DNA of 6,057 bases, taken from positions 1 to 6,057 of the forward strand of contig JABURU010000198.1 in assembly GCA_014762485.1 (NCBI GenBank), given 5' to 3'. This stretch comes from Gammaproteobacteria bacterium (lineage in GTDB: Bacteria > Pseudomonadota > Gammaproteobacteria > Thiohalospirales > Thiohalospiraceae). The stretch's first letter is position 1, and each line of letters begins with the position of its first letter. Below are positions 1 to 5,298 of this stretch, piece after piece. The notes beneath the pieces are model-generated. The model saw only the letters and a list, made by a program, of their open reading frames with translations, was not told the DNA's origin and did not search any database. The position numbers and the translations under genes were made by a program.

Positions 1-20
1 TCAGATGTTGATAAGAGACA
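1..20. other. Probable residual Nextera (Tn5 mosaic end) adapter
   Basis: The first 20 bases match the Nextera adapter end TCAGATGTGTATAAGAGACA at 18 positions; the only differences are an inverted GT/TG at positions 9-10. The known adapter then continues with G, whereas this sequence continues with AG. Such a match at the very edge of a sequence is most simply an untrimmed library adapter at a contig end, and these bases should not be treated as genomic. The yifB stop codon lies just inside it at 25-27. Confidence 0.75.
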
Positions 21-24
21 AGTT

Positions 25-1545
25 TTACACGGCTGATGAAGTATGGCTGTTTTCCAGTCGACGGTAGCCAATAGCCTCGGTCAGGTGGTCACGACTAATC
101 GCCTGTTGATGGTTTAAATCGGCAATGGTTCGGGCCAGCTTGATGATTTTGTGATAGGCACGTGTGGATAATCCTAGCTTGGTAATTAGCTGATTAAGAA
201 AATCTCGATCGTCGTGCCTTAGAGACGCTACTTTTTCCAGTTGTTGATTCGAAAGTTGATGGTTGCAGACTCCCTGGCGTAGATGTTGTATTTCTCTGGC
301 TGTCTGTACCCGGGCACGAATAATCTTCGAATGCTCGGTTTTATGCTGACTTTGTAGTTGAGAGATGGGGACATGTGGCACCTCGATATGCAGGTCTATT
401 CGATCCAGCAATGGCCCGGATATTTTGTTGCGATAGCGCTGGATTTGATCGGCACTACAGTGACAACGGCCATTTTGATGACCCAGGTAACCACAGGGAC
501 AGGGGTTCATGGCGGCCACCAGTTGAAAGCGTGCTGGAAACTCGGCCTGTCGGGCTGCACGTGAGATGACTATTTGGCCTGTTTCCATGGGTTCCCGCAA
601 TACTTCCAGTACCTTGCGCTCAAACTCCGGCAGTTCATCGAGAAATAACACCCCGTTATGGGCCAGTGATATCTCGCCTGGGCGAGGGTTACTGCTGCCT
701 CCTACCAGGGCAACCGCTGAGGCGGTATGATGAGGGCTGCGAAAAGGGCGCTTGCGCCACTGTCTGGATAACTCCTGGCCACTGATCGATAACACGGCGG
801 CGGTTTCCAGCGCTTCCTGCTCACTCATTTCTGGCAATAAGCCAGGCAGGCGCCTGGCCATCATGCTTTTACCGGTTCCCGGGGGGCCGACCAGTAATAT
901 GCTATGGCCACCGGCGGCGGCGATCTCCAGCGCGCGTTTGGCCTGGTGCTGGCCAATCACATCGGCCATATCCTCGTCTATGTCAGGTAGTGGATCGGAA
1001 TAGTTTACCTCGGCCAGAGCCAGGGTATCCTGGCCATTGAGTTGAGCGGTTATCTCCAGTAAGTGGCGGGCGGGGTAGATCTTTAGTCCAGATACTCGCG
1101 AGGCCTCTGCAACATTTTCTCGTGGCAGGATGAGGGCCCGCCCGGCTTCCCTGGCCCGAATAGCCGCCGGTAGCACCCCTTTGATCGGTCGCAGTTCACC
1201 ACTTAAGGCCAGCTCACCAAGCAGCTCGTACTTATCCAGTGACTGGCTGGGTATCTGCCCGCAGGCCGCCAGCAGGCCGATAGCAATGGGGAGTTCAAAG
1301 CGTGTACCTTCCTTGGGGATATCCGCCGGTGCCAGGTTAACGGTAATGCGCCGAGCGGGAAATTCATACTGGCTATTCACAATGGCCCCGCGAACTCGCT
1401 CTTTACTTTCTTTCACGGCGGCTTCAGGGAGCCCGACGATGGTGAGCGCCGGCAGGCCATTGGCCAGGTGTACTTCGATGGTGATTTCAGGGGCGCTTAC
1501 GCCATGCATTGCGCGACTATAAGTGGTAGCCAGAGCCATAGACAT
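25..1545 (-). CDS. comM: YifB/ComM family AAA+ ATPase (Mg chelatase-like)
   Basis: Encodes 506 residues, the length I recall for Escherichia coli YifB. Order of parts: N-terminal ChlI/Lon-protease-like domain (about 1-170), then an AAA+ Mg-chelatase-type ATPase with Walker A GPPGTGKS at 220-227 and Walker B LFLDE with D303/E304, a cysteine-rich stretch (NPCPCGYLG, then CHC) and a C-terminal Mg-chelatase helical domain (GLSTRAYHKIIKLARTIADL). In naturally transformable bacteria ComM is a hexameric helicase that drives branch migration during integration of incoming DNA; in other species the role is unclear. The frame stays open upstream to a TTG at 1566, but the ATG at 1545 has a Shine-Dalgarno sequence 5 nt upstream and gives the standard N-terminus MSMALATTYSRA. 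It lies 46 bp after ubiK on the same strand and probably shares its transcript. The tail appears complete despite the adjacent adapter. Confidence 0.95.
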   Translation of the reverse strand: MSMALATTYSRAMHGVSAPEITIEVHLANGLPALTIVGLPEAAVKESKERVRGAIVNSQYEFPARRITVNLAPADIPKEGTRFELPIAIGLLAACGQIPSQSLDKYELLGELALSGELRPIKGVLPAAIRAREAGRALILPRENVAEASRVSGLKIYPARHLLEITAQLNGQDTLALAEVNYSDPLPDIDEDMADVIGQHQAKRALEIAAAGGHSILLVGPPGTGKSMMARRLPGLLPEMSEQEALETAAVLSISGQELSRQWRKRPFRSPHHTASAVALVGGSSNPRPGEISLAHNGVLFLDELPEFERKVLEVLREPMETGQIVISRAARQAEFPARFQLVAAMNPCPCGYLGHQNGRCHCSADQIQRYRNKISGPLLDRIDLHIEVPHVPISQLQSQHKTEHSKIIRARVQTAREIQHLRQGVCNHQLSNQQLEKVASLRHDDRDFLNQLITKLGLSTRAYHKIIKLARTIADLNHQQAISRDHLTEAIGYRRLENSHTSSAV

Positions 1546-1550
1546 CCTTT

Positions 1551-1555
1551 TCCTG
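1551..1555 (-). promoter_or_regulatory. Ribosome binding site deciding the yifB start
   Basis: Read on the minus strand, CAGGA precedes the ATG at 1545 by 5 nt. This favours ATG 1545 over the in-frame TTG at 1566, because a start at 1566 would place this site inside the coding region. Confidence 0.6.
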
Positions 1556-1591
1556 TGTAAAGGCAATCATCCTGATCGCCTGTTAGTCATA

Positions 1592-1834
1592 TTATTTTCC
1601 TGGTAATACGTGCTTTTCCAGTTCAGCCACCTGCTGTTCCATCTGGGCAAGCTTTTCCTGCGAGCGCTCAAGCAGGCGGGCCTGTATCTCAAACTCTTCT
1701 CTGGTCACTAGCTCCAGCTTTTGCAGTTGATTAATCAAAGCCACATGTAAATGTTTTTGTAGATCCAGTCCGGTACCAGGAATCGACTGGACGATTTGCT
1801 GTGCCAGCTTGGTCAGTTGTGCTGCGGATAACAT
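1592..1834 (-). CDS. ubiK: UbiK (YqiC/BMFP family) ubiquinone biosynthesis accessory factor
   Basis: An 80-residue protein that fits the YqiC/UbiK family in length and layout. An N-terminal amphipathic part (LSAAQLTKLAQQIVQSIPG) is followed by the typical linker with VALINQLQKLELVTREEFEIQ. A C-terminal coiled coil (about 48-76) is rich in Glu, Gln and Leu, with the family-typical pattern of heptads after LVTREEFE. Family knowledge: UbiK associates with UbiJ and helps the soluble Ubi complex work on lipid ubiquinone precursors under aerobic conditions; related BMFP proteins bind membranes in vitro. The ATG at 1834 has AAAGG about 7 nt upstream. The gene lies upstream of yifB and is divergent from the porin-glnK-amtB unit. 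I recall the neighbourhood comM, ubiK, glnK, amtB from other gammaproteobacteria. No clear sigma-70 promoter was recognised for it. Confidence 0.9.
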   Translation of the reverse strand: MLSAAQLTKLAQQIVQSIPGTGLDLQKHLHVALINQLQKLELVTREEFEIQARLLERSQEKLAQMEQQVAELEKHVLPGK

Positions 1835-1903
1835 ATCTCAACCTTTTGAAAAGTCAGTGCCTATAGTTTACGCGATTTTCTGCTGCCGGATCTTGATAAG
1901 CAA

Positions 1904-1920
1904 CGCACCAATTGGGTGCG
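1904..1920. promoter_or_regulatory. NtrC-type enhancer palindrome
   Basis: CGCACC, a 5-nt spacer and GGTGCG form a perfect dyad that matches the NtrC consensus GCACC-N5-GGTGC exactly (1905-1919). It is centred on 1912, about 131 bp upstream of the start site predicted from the sigma-54 promoter at 2017-2032, a normal distance for an NtrC enhancer. It is also 78 bp upstream of the divergent ubiK start. Two more GGTGC half-sites follow at 1931-1935 and 1947-1951 and could support binding of a second dimer. Confidence 0.8.
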
Positions 1921-1996
1921 GGTAAAAATAGGTGCTGGCAGTTTTTGGTGCATATATATTCTGAATGATTAGGTTAATTTCTATTAATTTATTAAA

Positions 1997-2009
1997 AATC
2001 AACAGGTTA
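1997..2009 (+). promoter_or_regulatory. IHF binding site candidate
   Basis: AATCAACAGGTTA matches the IHF consensus WATCAANNNNTTR at every defined position. A strongly AT-rich tract (about 1972-1998) lies directly upstream, as is common at high-affinity IHF sites. The site lies between the NtrC enhancer and the sigma-54 promoter, where an IHF bend would bring the activator to the polymerase. The consensus is short, so the match alone is weak; its position strengthens it. Confidence 0.6.
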
Positions 2010-2016
2010 TTGGTGT

Positions 2017-2032
2017 TGGCATCATCTATGCA
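2017..2032 (+). promoter_or_regulatory. Sigma-54 (RpoN) promoter, -24/-12
   Basis: TGGCATCATCTATGCA compares with the consensus TGGCACGNNNNTTGCW. The invariant GG (2018-2019) and GC (2030-2031) are separated by exactly 10 nt. Mismatches lie only at less conserved positions. The predicted start is near 2043, leaving a leader of about 46 nt before the porin ATG. With the NtrC palindrome upstream, this predicts induction under nitrogen limitation. Confidence 0.8.
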
Positions 2033-2088
2033 ATTACCAGTGTGAGTAATTAAGCAAATTTCTTGAAATTGAAAAGGGGAAAATCAAG

Positions 2089-2688
2089 ATGAAAAAAACG
2101 ATGCTAAGTCTGGCGGTCGCCAGCGCAATGGTGATGTCTGCTGGTTCTGCGGCTGCCGCTGAAGGTGCCGCCAATGTGGCCCTGGTAAGCGATTATGTAT
2201 TCCGTGGTGTGACCCAGTCTGATGGTGGTGCATCTCTGCAAGGTGGCTACGACTATGACATGGGCAATGGCGTCGCGCTGGGTATCTGGGGTGCCACAGG
2301 TGTGAACTTTGGTGTTGAAGAGATCGAATACGACATCTATGCCAGCTACTCTGGCGAAGCCGGCGATATGGGTTACAGCATAGGTTTCACCAATTATATG
2401 TACACCGAGTCTGATGCCATAGGTGAAGTTGCCCTCGGGCTTTCCTTTGGTAGCGTCAGTATTGGCTACTACTCTGCTTCTTCTATCGACTACACCTATT
2501 ACGAGCTCGGTTATGACATGAGTGCCGGTGGTATGGATGTGAACTTCCACTATGGAAACGATGGCGCCAGCGCTGATATGGCAGTAGGTCTGAGCAAGGA
2601 TATGGGTGGATACAGCCTGGGCCTGACAGCGACTACACATGACACTGCTGATAGCACCGCTGCACTGAGTGTAAGCAAGGAATTTTAA
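2089..2688 (+). CDS. TorF family putative porin (TIGR02001/Gcw_chp type), outer membrane
   Basis: A 199-residue exported protein. Residues 1-24 are a Sec signal peptide: MKKT, a hydrophobic core LSLAVASAMVMSA, and an AAAA cleavage region with mature start near AEGAANV. The next residues, NVALVSDYVFRGVTQSDGGASLQGGYDY, are the hallmark start of this family. The rest alternates hydrophobic and polar or aromatic residues with many Gly, Tyr and Asp, as in a small beta barrel, and the chain ends in phenylalanine (SVSKEF), the usual outer-membrane insertion signal. The solute is not established. AGGGGA lies 8 nt before ATG. It is the first gene after the sigma-54 promoter and is followed 66 nt later by glnK on the same strand, so it probably supplies an outer-membrane path for small nitrogen compounds when nitrogen is scarce. 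That role is inferred from context only. Confidence 0.85.
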   Translation: MKKTMLSLAVASAMVMSAGSAAAAEGAANVALVSDYVFRGVTQSDGGASLQGGYDYDMGNGVALGIWGATGVNFGVEEIEYDIYASYSGEAGDMGYSIGFTNYMYTESDAIGEVALGLSFGSVSIGYYSASSIDYTYYELGYDMSAGGMDVNFHYGNDGASADMAVGLSKDMGGYSLGLTATTHDTADSTAALSVSKEF

Positions 2689-2689
2689 G

Positions 2690-2734
2690 CGAAACAAATG
2701 TTTCGTTAATGACGGGTGCCGGTTAACGGCATCC
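2690..2734 (+). other. Two stem-loops between porin and glnK
   Basis: Stem 1 pairs CGAAAC (2690-2695) with GTTTCG (2700-2705) around a 4-nt loop. Stem 2 pairs GGGTGCCG (2714-2721) with CGGCATCC (2727-2734), with one G-U pair and a GTTAA loop. Neither is followed by a U tract, so they do not look like full terminators. They could shield the porin mRNA 3' end, mark a processing site or reduce read-through into glnK. Confidence 0.45.
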
Positions 2735-2754
2735 ATTCTGGAGGTTAGTGAAAG

Positions 2755-3093
2755 ATGAAATTGATCACTGCAATTATCAAGCCTTTCAAACTGGATGATG
2801 TGCGTGAAGCACTGTCCGAAATCGGTGTACAGGGTGTGACCGTTACCGAGGTGAAAGGTTTTGGACGTCAAAAGGGCCACACGGAACTCTACCGTGGTGC
2901 CGAATACGTGGTGGATTTTCTGCCCAAGGTAAAGGTGGAGGTTGCCATTGATGACACCCTGCTGGACCAGGTCGTGGAGTCTATCTCCAAGGCTGCCAAT
3001 ACCGGCAAGATTGGTGACGGCAAGATCTTTGTATATGACCTGGAGCAGGCGATTCGTATCCGCACAGGTGAAACTGGATCGGATGCCCTATAA
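2755..3093 (+). CDS. glnK: Nitrogen regulatory protein PII, GlnK type
   Basis: A 112-residue PII protein of normal length. The chain begins MKLITAIIKPFKLDDVREAL. The T-loop (about 37-55) carries Q39 and the sequence LYRGAEY with Y51, the tyrosine uridylylated by GlnD in proteobacteria. The B-loop TGKIGDGKIF (83-92) includes G87 and K90, which contact ATP/ADP, and the C-loop has RIRTGE at 101-106. PII trimers sense 2-oxoglutarate, ATP/ADP and, by uridylylation, glutamine. GlnK plugs AmtB at the inner membrane when ammonium becomes plentiful. The assignment to GlnK rather than GlnB rests mainly on its position 42 nt upstream of amtB under a nitrogen-type promoter. GGAGG lies 10 nt before ATG, a rather long spacing. 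Confidence 0.96.
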   Translation: MKLITAIIKPFKLDDVREALSEIGVQGVTVTEVKGFGRQKGHTELYRGAEYVVDFLPKVKVEVAIDDTLLDQVVESISKAANTGKIGDGKIFVYDLEQAIRIRTGETGSDAL

Positions 3094-3135
3094 GGGCATT
3101 CGCTTTCCAAACAAGGAATAAGCGGAGGATTTAAA

Positions 3136-4392
3136 GTGGAAGCGTTAAACGCAATAACTGAAATCGGATACGCACTGGATACCTTTTATTTTCTGATATC
3201 CGGCGCATTCGTGATGTGGATGGCGGCAGGTTTCGCCATGCTCGAGGCTGGTCTGGTTCGTTCCAAGAACACGGTAGAGATCCTGACCAAGAACGTTGCT
3301 CTATTTGCCATTGCATCGGTGATGTACATGGTGGTGGGCTACAATATTATGTACGGCGACTCGGTCAACTCGGTGATTCCAGGGCTGAGTTTCTTCCTCG
3401 GTGGAGATAATGCGACGGCGGATGTACTGGCGGGTGGCGATGATGCCCCTTACTACTCCAACATGTCCGATTTCTTCTTCCAGGTGGTATTCGTTGCCAC
3501 CGCGATGTCCATCGTCTCTGGTGCCGTGGCTGAGCGTATGAAGCTGTATGCCTTCCTGGTGTTCGCCATCGTGATGACGGGCTTTATCTACCCGGTACAG
3601 GGTTTCTGGAAGTGGGGTGGTGGTTTCCTCGATGAGGCCGGTTTCCTCGACTTCGCCGGCTCCGGTGTCGTGCACATGGCCGGAGCGGCAGCTGCGCTGG
3701 CAGGGGTTTTACTATTGGGTCCTCGTAAGGGCAAATACGGTCCCAATGGTGAAGTGCATCCCATACCAGGCGCCAATCTGCCGCTGGCCACGTTAGGCAC
3801 CTTTATTTTATGGATGGGCTGGTTTGGTTTCAATGGTGGATCGGAACTAAAGATCGCCAATGTGGAAGAAGCCAACGCGGTATCGCTGATCTTCGTCAAC
3901 ACCAACATGGCCGCCGCCGGTGGTGTGATCGCCGCCCTGCTGACTGCGCGCACCCTGTTTGGCAAGTCGGATCTGACCATGGCGTTAAACGGCGCCCTGG
4001 CTGGACTGGTGTCCATCACCGCTGAGCCGCTGACCCCGACTCCCGGTCTGGCGACCCTGATCGGTGCCATTGGTGGTGTGATTGTCGTCTTCTCCATCGT
4101 CACTCTCGATAAGATGAAGATCGACGATCCCGTCGGTGCTATCTCCGTCCACGGTGTGGTCGGTGTATGGGGCTTGCTGGCGGTACTGTTGTCCAATGGT
4201 GACGCGACATTAGGTGGTCAGTTACTGGGTATCGTCGCGATCTTTGCCTGGGTATTCCTGGCTAGCCTGGTGGTCTGGTTCGTCATCAAGGCCATCATGG
4301 GCCTGCGTGTGACCGAAGAGGAAGAATACGAAGGTATGGATCAGGTGGATTGTGGTATGGAAGCCTACCCTGAGTTTACCTCCGGAAAATAG
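3136..4392 (+). CDS. amtB: Ammonium channel/transporter AmtB (Amt family)
   Basis: A 418-residue polytopic inner-membrane protein with the usual 11-helix Amt content. Recognisable parts are GFAMLEAGLVRSKN near the end of helix 1, SGAVAERMK, DFAGSGVVHMAG with D172 and the first pore histidine H180, GTFILWMGWFGFNGGS, and ISVHGVVGVWG with the second pore histidine H339. F119 and F232 are the likely phenylalanine gate. The C-terminal tail GLRVTEEEEYEGMDQ is cytoplasmic and contributes to GlnK docking. Amt proteins form trimers that take up ammonium. The start is GTG with GGAGG 7 nt upstream; no earlier ATG competes. There is no cleavable signal peptide, unlike E. coli AmtB, and helix 1 begins near residue 13. 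It is the last gene of the porin-glnK-amtB unit and is followed by a strong terminator. Confidence 0.97.
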   Translation: MEALNAITEIGYALDTFYFLISGAFVMWMAAGFAMLEAGLVRSKNTVEILTKNVALFAIASVMYMVVGYNIMYGDSVNSVIPGLSFFLGGDNATADVLAGGDDAPYYSNMSDFFFQVVFVATAMSIVSGAVAERMKLYAFLVFAIVMTGFIYPVQGFWKWGGGFLDEAGFLDFAGSGVVHMAGAAAALAGVLLLGPRKGKYGPNGEVHPIPGANLPLATLGTFILWMGWFGFNGGSELKIANVEEANAVSLIFVNTNMAAAGGVIAALLTARTLFGKSDLTMALNGALAGLVSITAEPLTPTPGLATLIGAIGGVIVVFSIVTLDKMKIDDPVGAISVHGVVGVWGLLAVLLSNGDATLGGQLLGIVAIFAWVFLASLVVWFVIKAIMGLRVTEEEEYEGMDQVDCGMEAYPEFTSGK

Positions 4393-4424
4393 TTCTCGTC
4401 TCTCTTAAACATGTCTTATGTTGT

Positions 4425-4451
4425 CGGGCTCCTTCACGGGGCCCGTTTTTT
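4425..4451 (+). terminator. Intrinsic terminator after amtB
   Basis: CGGGCTCC (4425-4432) pairs with GGGGCCCG (4438-4445), with one U-G pair, around the loop TTCAC, and six T residues follow (4446-4451). It lies 33 nt after the amtB stop and should end the porin-glnK-amtB transcript. Confidence 0.9.
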
Positions 4452-4452
4452 G

Positions 4453-4480
4453 CCTCGAACCATCGGAAAGATGGTTGAGG
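4453..4480. repeat. Stem-loop 1 of a hairpin string
   Basis: CCTC (4453-4456) pairs with GAGG (4477-4480), and AACCATC (4458-4464) with GATGGTT (4470-4476); there is a bulged G at 4457 and the loop is GGAAA. That gives 11 pairs. It follows the amtB terminator directly and has no T tract of its own. Confidence 0.55.
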
Positions 4481-4482
4481 TA

Positions 4483-4513
4483 CTCATAATGAACCTCGCA
4501 GTGGTTCTATGAG
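4483..4513. repeat. Stem-loop 2 of a hairpin string
   Basis: CTCATA (4483-4488) pairs with TATGAG (4508-4513), and GAACC (4491-4495) with GGTTC (4503-4507). A two-base bulge (AT) sits on the left arm and the loop has 7 nt. The GAACC arm and the GAG tail resemble stem-loop 1, so the two may be diverged copies of one element. Confidence 0.5.
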
Positions 4514-4580
4514 CATTTAGAATCTCCTACGGAGCTTCATTGGGACTTCTTTACATTTAGAAACCCTAACGGGCTTCATT
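4514..4580 (+). repeat. Two related direct repeats, each folding into a small hairpin
   Basis: Copy 1 (4514-4541) and copy 2 (4554-4580) share CATTTAGAA at the left and CTTCATT at the right. Between them copy 1 has a CTCC/GGAG stem with loop TAC and copy 2 has a CCC/GGG stem with loop TAAC. In both, an outer GAA/TTC pairing is separated from the inner stem by one mismatch facing a C. The hairpin has therefore been kept although its bases changed. No terminal inverted repeats or transposase were seen. Confidence 0.55.
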
Positions 4581-4924
4581 AAGTGTGCCTACGCTTCGCT
4601 ACGGCAACTCGCTATCGTTCGTTCTGGCCGTGCCCTAAGCTATAAATACTTCATTTTTTGTCTTGTCATCATCAGTATGATCAAGCTTTATTTCAGTGTG
4701 ATGAGGTTATGCACTATTTATAAGCTAGATACCTTGGATGACTCTTTCTCTTATGAGGTACAAACGAGAAACACTAATAAGATTAATGATTCTTTTTCTG
4801 ACTCCACTAGGATTTTCAATCATTGAATGATTAAGGTATGAAGAGCTTATTCTATTTATAATAGTATATGTGTCAGTATTTCTGTTTAAGAAAGAAACGA
4901 TGCAGACAAAGAGAGTTTCAGACA

Positions 4925-4959
4925 ATAAAAAGGCGCGTTATGATAACGCGCCTTTTTAT
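4925..4959. terminator. Bidirectional intrinsic terminator (perfect 35-bp palindrome)
   Basis: Two 17-nt arms are exact reverse complements around the central G at 4942. The GC core is GGCGCGTT/AACGCGCC (4932-4939/4945-4952), flanked by five A on the left and five T on the right, so it can terminate transcription in both directions. It lies 18 nt beyond the stop of the minus-strand CDGSH gene and most likely ends that transcript. Confidence 0.9.
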
Positions 4960-4977
4960 ATGCAGTCGTAGTGATGA

Positions 4978-5184
4978 TTATTTGTTATGACTACCATCAC
5001 AGAATGGCATATCGGCCGATTTTTTGCAGGTGCAGATATAAATGCTGCCCTTTTCGGTCATTGTGTGCTTTAAGGGGCCCTTGTCGGGCACATCTTTATG
5101 TGAGCCGTCACAAAAAGGAAAATTGGCAGATTTGCCACAGGTACACAACCAGTGTTCACCGGCGTCCAGTTCAAATGCTGGCAT
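4978..5184 (-). CDS. Small protein with two CDGSH iron-sulfur motifs
   Basis: A 68-residue protein made almost entirely of two CDGSH motifs: CTCGKSANFPFCDGSH (14-29) and CTCKKSADMPFCDGSH (51-66). Each provides the three Cys and one His that bind a [2Fe-2S] cluster in the pattern C-x-C-x2-S-x3-P-x-C-D-G-S-H, so two clusters are expected per chain. This tandem layout resembles CISD3/MiNT-type proteins rather than single-motif mitoNEET. There is no signal peptide or membrane segment, so it is probably cytosolic. Roles proposed for the family include cluster or electron transfer and iron/redox balance; the exact role of this one is unknown. TAGGAG lies 6 nt before ATG. The gene is divergent from fetA across about 114 bp and ends at a strong palindromic terminator. 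Confidence 0.93.
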   Translation of the reverse strand: MPAFELDAGEHWLCTCGKSANFPFCDGSHKDVPDKGPLKHTMTEKGSIYICTCKKSADMPFCDGSHNK

Positions 5185-5288
5185 TGTTTGCTCCTAATGC
5201 TTACTTCAGGATAGTCAGTGGCGGGAGTATACGAAATAATACCCGATAATCCTACACAGGAATTGTGAGGGTTTGTTTCAGTTATTTT

Positions 5289-5293
5289 GAGGA
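5289..5293 (+). promoter_or_regulatory. Ribosome binding site deciding the fetA start
   Basis: GAGGA lies 5 nt before the TTG at 5299. The upstream in-frame TTG at 5287 overlaps this site and has no Shine-Dalgarno sequence of its own that I can see. There is no in-frame ATG before the Walker A motif. Confidence 0.55.
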
Positions 5294-5298
5294 ATCGA

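Larger units (their letters stand above)
4452..4924. other. 473-bp region without a convincing gene
   Basis: No reading frame here has both a plausible start with a ribosome binding site and recognisable protein content. The left part (4453-4580) is a run of hairpins described separately. Positions 4585-4634 are GC-richer, with scattered short inverted and repeated words (GTGCC twice, ACGGC/GCCGT, CGCTTCGCT). From about 4640 to 4920 the DNA is AT-rich and looks like plain spacer; it includes the small palindrome AATCATT-G-AATGATT at 4818-4832. No tRNA, CRISPR or insertion sequence was seen. Confidence 0.6.

Noticed and set aside
1130..1522. Plus-strand open frame of 130 codons opposite yifB
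   Set aside because: It is a shadow of the yifB N-terminal region with no recognisable content.
1936..1952. Second possible sigma-54 promoter (TGGCAG ... GTGCA)
   Set aside because: GG and GC are separated by 11 nt, whereas sigma-54 promoters require 10; the element at 2017-2032 has the correct spacing.
2104..2880. Long open frame on the minus strand across the porin and the start of glnK (258 codons)
   Set aside because: It lies opposite two well-recognised genes, has no recognisable domain, and its composition is explained as a shadow of the porin coding sequence.
3136..3201. Possible missing N-terminus of AmtB because no signal peptide is present
   Set aside because: Many Amt proteins lack a cleavable signal peptide; the GTG has an excellent GGAGG 7 nt upstream and the first helix is complete.
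3588..4196. Minus-strand open frame of 202 codons inside amtB
   Set aside because: It is antisense to the conserved amtB gene, is rich in Pro, Ala and Thr as expected of a shadow frame, and shows no domain.
4453..4634. Integron attC site or insertion sequence remnant
   Set aside because: I could not find attC core sites of the RYYYAAC/GTTRRRY type in pairing arrangement, nor terminal inverted repeats, target duplication or transposase fragments.
4725..4925. 66-codon minus-strand frame in the AT-rich spacer
   Set aside because: It starts at TTG without a recognisable ribosome binding site, lies beyond the palindromic terminator, and resembles no protein family I know.
5287..5298. Upstream TTG start for fetA
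   Set aside because: It overlaps the GAGGA ribosome binding site that is well placed for the TTG at 5299.
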